A stretch of DNA of 64,000 nucleotides from an uncultured Draconibacterium sp. (GTDB lineage: Bacteria; Bacteroidota; Bacteroidia; Bacteroidales; Prolixibacteraceae). The notes under the pieces were generated by a model. It had not been told where the DNA came from. It saw nothing but the letters and a program-made list of their open reading frames with translations, and did not search any database. This document shows positions 60,523 to 64,000 of this stretch, piece after piece. Position 1 is the stretch's first letter, and the number at the start of each line of letters is the position of its first letter. The stretch is taken from assembly GCF_963676815.1 (NCBI RefSeq), contig NZ_OY781365.1, positions 744,001-808,000 on the forward strand. The letters run 5' to 3'. The position numbers and the translations under genes were made by a program.

Positions 60523-61422
60523 TTACTCAATACCATTAAGTTTCCATATAAACGAAAAACGTACGGTTTTATACAACCAATCGTGTAATCCGTGCTGATA
60601 TTTAATTGCAATTGCCTTTTTAGCATAATCTCTTTTTAGCTCAAAGTTAAGTTGCATGGGCCGATCGCCATTGTTTTTATATCCAAAATAACCTGTCCAC
60701 GACGGAGTAAAAATCCAGTTGTTTTTCTGAAAATCGGCACCGGCGCCATATAACAAAGCATCGTTCTGAAGATTTAGTTCATCGTTGGTTTGCCAGCTGT
60801 AAAATCCCAGCATCGCATGAGGTCTGAATAATAATGTTTCGGGTTGCCCATAATCTTTCGAGAAATTAAAATCGAACGAGTAAGCCGGTGTATCGGCATA
60901 ACGTGCTCCATCGAAGTTTGTGCCGGATGCCGTTTTTAATATTGCCCGAAATAAAGTATTTGGAAAAGCGCGATCTTTAAAAAGCTGGATAAGTGTTGAG
61001 AAGTAAAAATCGCCAATAGCATATCCTTTGCCATCTTTATCGCGCGAAAAACGCTCATCTCTAATCTCGTCGGTATATGAATAATGCTCGTACAACACGC
61101 CATACATTTCAATGGCAATTTTGTTTTTAGCAAAAGGAATGTACGCACGTCCAGAAATATCCTGCGTTGGATCGCCAGAAAGAAAATGGTTCGAAACGGT
61201 GAGTTCCAATTCTGTTTGGCCTTGTATAAAACCTTTTTTAAGCTCCGGAACCGGTAAGGCGTTAGGGCCTAAATACCGGGGAGAAATTATCAGCCAGTTT
61301 CGCCACCCCGGATCGCCACTCTCCCATCCGTGTGCATTATTCCACCACGACCAATCTTCTTGTGCCGTTACCAATTGTTGTGTGGTTAACAGTGTAAATA
61401 ATATTAAAAGAAATTTTTTCAT
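60523..61422 (-). CDS. Outer-membrane beta-barrel-like protein, unknown function
   Basis: 299 residues with a signal peptide (VTAQEDW). Trp-rich start (DWSWWNNAHGWESGDPGWRNW), then alternating strands with aromatic ends (IEMYGVLYEHYSY, FRPHAMLGFYSWQTND, WIFTPSWTGYFGYKN, VRFSFIWKLNGIE) typical of an outer-membrane barrel of perhaps 12 strands. No family recognised. Own promoter box upstream. Confidence 0.78.
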   Translation of the reverse strand: MKKFLLILFTLLTTQQLVTAQEDWSWWNNAHGWESGDPGWRNWLIISPRYLGPNALPVPELKKGFIQGQTELELTVSNHFLSGDPTQDISGRAYIPFAKNKIAIEMYGVLYEHYSYTDEIRDERFSRDKDGKGYAIGDFYFSTLIQLFKDRAFPNTLFRAILKTASGTNFDGARYADTPAYSFDFNFSKDYGQPETLLFRPHAMLGFYSWQTNDELNLQNDALLYGAGADFQKNNWIFTPSWTGYFGYKNNGDRPMQLNFELKRDYAKKAIAIKYQHGLHDWLYKTVRFSFIWKLNGIE

Positions 61423-61481
61423 GAACCAGTTACATCTGTTCTTTATACAAATGCATTGTTTTCAGATTTTGTTATCGAGAT

Positions 61482-61489
61482 CAAATGTA
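61482..61489 (-). promoter_or_regulatory. -7 promoter box (TACATTTG) of the outer-membrane protein gene
   Basis: CAAATGTA on the plus strand gives TACATTTG on the minus strand, a match to TAnnTTTG, about 60 bases before the ATG at 61422. Confidence 0.45.
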
Positions 61490-61533
61490 AACGATTTTTT
61501 TAGGTAGCCAAGGCGCACTTTGGGAAAACATGG

Positions 61534-61571
61534 AAGAAAAAATAAGCCCCTCAGGAATTCTGAAGGGCTTA
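61534..61571 (-). terminator. Terminator of the C1 peptidase gene
   Basis: A 12-base stem with one mismatch (61543-61554 with 61560-61571), loop GAATT, followed on the minus strand by TTTTTT. It starts 5 bases after the stop codon at 61576. Confidence 0.87.
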
Positions 61572-61575
61572 AAAA

Positions 61576-62778
61576 TTAAAGTTTAAGTTTCTCTCTTATA
61601 CTTTGGGGTATGCCGTCTTTGTGCACCATAATGCACATCGTCTTGTAATTCACGTATGGTTTCGACACGTAGAAGTAACCCTTGTATTTGTTGTAGTCGC
61701 CCCACGAATTTTTTACTTTATAAAAAGTATGTCCTTCCTGGTCTTTTGCGGTTCCGATAATATGCATTCCGTGGTCATCAGTTGTCTGATAATCATCAAA
61801 CGCTGTCTGACGCATTTCCTGAGTTACATGCAATTCGGGAACCGGGTTATCTAATTTATACAATTCTTTTTCTTTGTCTTTCTGTGGCAGAGCTTCCCAT
61901 TTTGCAATTTCGGCATCGCTCATGTCTTCTTCCGGAGCAGCAGGCAAAACAGCAACACCTTTATTACTGGTTGCAAATCCTTTTTCGCTAACATCGGCTG
62001 CCCATGCAACGGTCATTCCATTATTCAACGAATAATCAATAATCGTTTCCAAATCTTCAAGTGGTACATTGTAAACCTCATCCCACGACCAGTTATCGGG
62101 AACTTCCAAAATAAACTTGTCGTAAAACGGGTGGTGTGTATACGAAGAAATCTCAACATAATCGTCCATGTTCAAACCAACGTAATCGCTGGCAAAACTT
62201 TGTGGCGTATATTGTTTTCCGTCGTATTCAAATTTTTGTGGTAACTCGCCTAAATACGAGTTTAAAGTACCTTCAATGGCTTCGTGCCATACGGTACTCA
62301 GTTTGCGGTTACCGTTTTTCACAACTGCGTCAACATGTTCTTTCAGTACATTGTCCATCTCGCCATGCACATGTTTTTCTTCACCGTAGTTTAATCCGTC
62401 ATAAACCGACTCGGGAACAATACCATATTCGCGGATCATATTTGTAACGTCGTGAAAAGCTCCACCGGCCGAAAAGTTTAAATTACCATGAACACGAACA
62501 TGTTTTTTGGCTTTTGTTGAATAAGTATGCCAAACAATAAACATTTCTGAAAGATCAACCTCCGGTTTTCCAAGACGTATCATTTCCGACTCCAAAAATG
62601 AAAGCCCTGAAAACGACCAGCATGTACCTGAACGGTATTGGTCTTTAACAGGTGTGGCGGCTAGTGAAATCTCATCCTCGAAAACATAGCCTTTCTCCTC
62701 ATTCTTCTTATCACTTTCTGCAAATACACTGAGTGTGAATACCGTAATCAGTGCGGTAAGTATCAATCGCAACTTCAT
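61576..62778 (-). CDS. pepC: C1-family cysteine peptidase (aminopeptidase C/bleomycin hydrolase type), exported
   Basis: 400 residues with a signal peptide (SVFAES). Papain-fold catalytic residues: Cys in RSGTCWSFSG, His in DDHGMHIIG, Asn in VKNSWGD. The EDEISLAATPVKDQYRSG start is typical of the C1B aminopeptidase family. Export is a difference from classical cytoplasmic PepC. Role: trimming peptides in the periplasm or outside. Monocistronic, with its own promoter box and terminator. Confidence 0.92.
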   Translation of the reverse strand: MKLRLILTALITVFTLSVFAESDKKNEEKGYVFEDEISLAATPVKDQYRSGTCWSFSGLSFLESEMIRLGKPEVDLSEMFIVWHTYSTKAKKHVRVHGNLNFSAGGAFHDVTNMIREYGIVPESVYDGLNYGEEKHVHGEMDNVLKEHVDAVVKNGNRKLSTVWHEAIEGTLNSYLGELPQKFEYDGKQYTPQSFASDYVGLNMDDYVEISSYTHHPFYDKFILEVPDNWSWDEVYNVPLEDLETIIDYSLNNGMTVAWAADVSEKGFATSNKGVAVLPAAPEEDMSDAEIAKWEALPQKDKEKELYKLDNPVPELHVTQEMRQTAFDDYQTTDDHGMHIIGTAKDQEGHTFYKVKNSWGDYNKYKGYFYVSKPYVNYKTMCIMVHKDGIPQSIREKLKL

Positions 62779-62824
62779 CCTAAATAATTAAAAAATTTTA
62801 CCCCTCTTTTTTTTGAATTAGTGT

Positions 62825-62832
62825 CAAAATTA
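62825..62832 (-). promoter_or_regulatory. -7 promoter box (TAATTTTG) of the C1 peptidase gene
   Basis: CAAAATTA on the plus strand gives TAATTTTG on the minus strand, matching TAnnTTTG, 47 bases before the ATG at 62778. Confidence 0.45.
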
Positions 62833-62922
62833 ACAATTAATTCTTTTTAGAAAAGCGAATTTAAGATAGACTTAATAAAAATTGCCATGAACTTTTCAGA
62901 TTAAAAGTTATGTAACAACTTG

Positions 62923-62938
62923 TGTGATATAGGTCACT
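62923..62938. promoter_or_regulatory. CRP/FNR-type box TGTGATATAGGTCACT
   Basis: TGTGA-N6-TCACT matches the symmetric CRP/FNR-family site at all but its last base. It overlaps the stop codon of the tag remnant. The nearest possible target is the C1 peptidase, whose predicted start is ~113 bases away, too far for usual activation; no plus-strand gene starts nearby. It may be an orphan left by recombination. Confidence 0.4.
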
Positions 62939-63017
62939 AAACTTCGGTGTAACGATAACATTTTACAAGATGGTCGTTGACCATTCCGGTGGCCTGCATA
63001 TAAGCGTATTTTATATT
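62937..63017 (-). pseudogene. tag: 3' remnant of a second tag gene (3-methyladenine glycosylase I)
   Basis: The minus-strand frame IKYAYMQATGMVNDHL then VKCYRYTEV-stop matches the C-terminus of Tag; the intact neighbour ends YSHLQATGVINDHL then TTCFRYAEIVDSY. The His and Cys of the zinc site (NDH...C) are kept. An in-frame TAG lies just upstream at 63018-63020 and no further Tag sequence is present. The remnant ends 16 bases from the intact gene's stop. The DNA differs too much from the intact copy to be a recent duplication. Confidence 0.8.
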
Positions 63018-63032
63018 CTAGTAATAAAAATT

Positions 63033-63605
63033 TTAATATGAATCTACAATTTCTGCATATCGAAAACAGGTTGTAAGATGATCGTTTATAACTCCGGTAG
63101 CTTGTAAGTGAGAATAAATTACAGTACTTCCTACGAACTTAAAGCCACGTTTTTTCAAGTCAGCAGATATTTCATCAGAGAGATTAGATGTAGCTGGTAG
63201 TTCACTCATTTTAGTAAACTTATTCAATACAGGCTTATTATTTACAAAGCCCCACATATAACTACTGAAACTACCAAACTCTTGCTGCACTTCAATAAAC
63301 CAATTAGCATTATTAATACACCCAAGTATCTTAGCTCTGTTTCTAATTATGCCAGCATCTTGTAGAAGTTCTTCTACTTTCTTATCCTTGTATTTGGCTA
63401 CTTTTTCTACTTCGAAGTTATCAAAGGCTTTTCTAAAGTTTTCGCGTTTGTTCAGCACAATCTGCCAACTTAAACCAGCTTGAAAACCTTCTAATACAAG
63501 AAACTCGAATAGCTTTTGGTCATCATATAAAGGAACACCCCACTCTTTATCGTGGTATTCTATCATTAATTCATTTTTAGTTGACCAGTTACATCTTTCA
63601 CACAT
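63033..63605 (-). CDS. tag: DNA-3-methyladenine glycosylase I
   Basis: 190 residues, normal length for Tag. Zinc ligands Cys2 and Cys5 (MCERCNW), a His in EYHDKEWG, and the C-terminal NDHLTTC pair; substrate-pocket LEGFQAGLSWQIVLNKRENFR (split at SWQ). It removes 3-methyladenine from alkylated DNA in base-excision repair. Codon use is visibly more AT-rich than in genes to the left, as is all sequence to its right, and the remnant of another tag lies just downstream. Most likely acquired by recombination. Confidence 0.94.
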   Translation of the reverse strand: MCERCNWSTKNELMIEYHDKEWGVPLYDDQKLFEFLVLEGFQAGLSWQIVLNKRENFRKAFDNFEVEKVAKYKDKKVEELLQDAGIIRNRAKILGCINNANWFIEVQQEFGSFSSYMWGFVNNKPVLNKFTKMSELPATSNLSDEISADLKKRGFKFVGSTVIYSHLQATGVINDHLTTCFRYAEIVDSY

Positions 63606-64000
63606 AGTTTATTTTTTAACGGATTCTAAATATAATGATATTAAAAAGACAAATTATAAGTACTTTTTGAAGTATCTAATTTCTTGATTTAAGAGGTATC
63701 TTGATTTTGGGACATACTTTGGGCATTAATCAATTGGATTAATCTATCTAAAGAGGCTTCCTATTTGATTTATTAATTGAATGAATCTAGGAGAGGTTAG
63801 TAAGAAGAAAAATAAGACTAGAATTGAAGTATTTATAAGTTTCTTTATAATATACATCTTTAATGTAGTTTTTTCTTCTTTTCCTCTATTTGTCACTAGA
63901 GTATTCATTAGAACTATTGCTCCTTCTATTACCCTTTTCATAATCGAAAATTTAGTATTGGCCTCAAAAAAAAAAGACTTATCAATTTATATTTGAATAA
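63606..64000. other. AT-rich region to the window end, no confident gene
   Basis: 395 very AT-rich bases with two overlapping open frames on opposite strands, 63744-63941 (minus, 65 codons) and 63781-63996 (plus, 71 codons). Both encode mostly hydrophobic, low-complexity residues and neither has a recognisable domain or a clear start signal. At most one could be a small membrane protein. The composition break begins near the tag remnant and suggests foreign DNA continuing to the right. Confidence 0.45.

Noticed and set aside
63744..63996. Two overlapping small membrane-protein-like open frames on opposite strands
   Set aside because: Low-complexity AT-rich sequence, no start signals, and no way to prefer either strand; recorded only as an unresolved region.
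1..64000. tRNA, rRNA, CRISPR, transposase or integrase genes
   Set aside because: None was recognised on either strand; the only sign of mobility is the tag junction near the right end.

Overview
The window is a chromosomal segment of a Bacteroidota bacterium. The evidence is a SusC/SusD pair with an ECF sigma/FecR couple, dense runs of secreted and lipoprotein glycoside hydrolases, TAnnTTTG-type promoters and Bacteroidota-type secretion signals. A marine or sediment Prolixibacteraceae/Marinilabiliales-like organism fits best, but that placement is inference. No tRNA, rRNA, CRISPR array or intact insertion sequence was recognised.

Region by region. (1) 1-127 is the tail of an ECF sigma factor from a neighbouring locus. 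(2) 146-11793 is an alpha-mannoside/mannose operon: two GH92 alpha-mannosidases, a six-hairpin glycosidase whose lipoprotein signal is cut off by a one-base frameshift, a mannose-6-phosphate isomerase with an extra N-terminal domain, a ROK sugar kinase and an MFS importer. It is divergent from a GntR/HutC regulator, and the shared intergenic region carries two copies of ATGT-N4-ACAT, one just downstream of each predicted promoter. (3) 11948-32553 is a large minus-strand polysaccharide utilisation locus (PUL): ECF sigma, FecR, SusC, SusD, a tandem DUF1080 protein, a Gfo/Idh/MocA oxidoreductase, four GH43 enzymes, aldose 1-epimerase, a DUF4965-type lipoprotein and a GH2 enzyme. It looks aimed at an arabinose/galactose-containing plant or algal glycan. 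A GH30 lipoprotein (32698-34206) is divergent from it. (4) 34203-43023 is a stress/envelope cluster: BON protein, azurin, small lipoprotein, LapA-like protein, CsbD-like protein, CPH-type copper ATPase (interrupted by an in-frame TAG), STAS protein, ferredoxin-reductase-like flavoprotein, fumarase and pterin dehydratase. (5) 43230-50762 holds an aldo/keto reductase, a GH51 arabinofuranosidase and a beta-mannan operon (GH26, GPH symporter, AGE-type epimerase, GH130) matching the mannanase/mannobiose-epimerase/mannosylglucose-phosphorylase pathway. (6) 51263-62778 is mostly housekeeping: a two-component system, a saccharopine-dehydrogenase-like enzyme, an S9 peptidase, a DUF2007 protein, a plug-only TonB-receptor-like protein, GT2 and a C1 peptidase. 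(7) 62937-64000 is a recombination scar: an intact, AT-rich 3-methyladenine glycosylase (tag) lies beside the 3' remnant of a different tag copy.

The most interesting unexplained structure is in region 4. Tandem TTYCYRCA-like boxes with a 20-base period occur at four intergenic sites. At three plus-strand genes they sit 104-114 bases upstream of a -24/-12 (sigma-54-like) promoter. At two minus-strand genes the same boxes lie 56-57 and 76-77 bases from a shared 18-base promoter motif. This looks like a small enhancer-driven regulon tying together envelope, copper and stress genes. It was read by eye and needs a genome-wide motif test.
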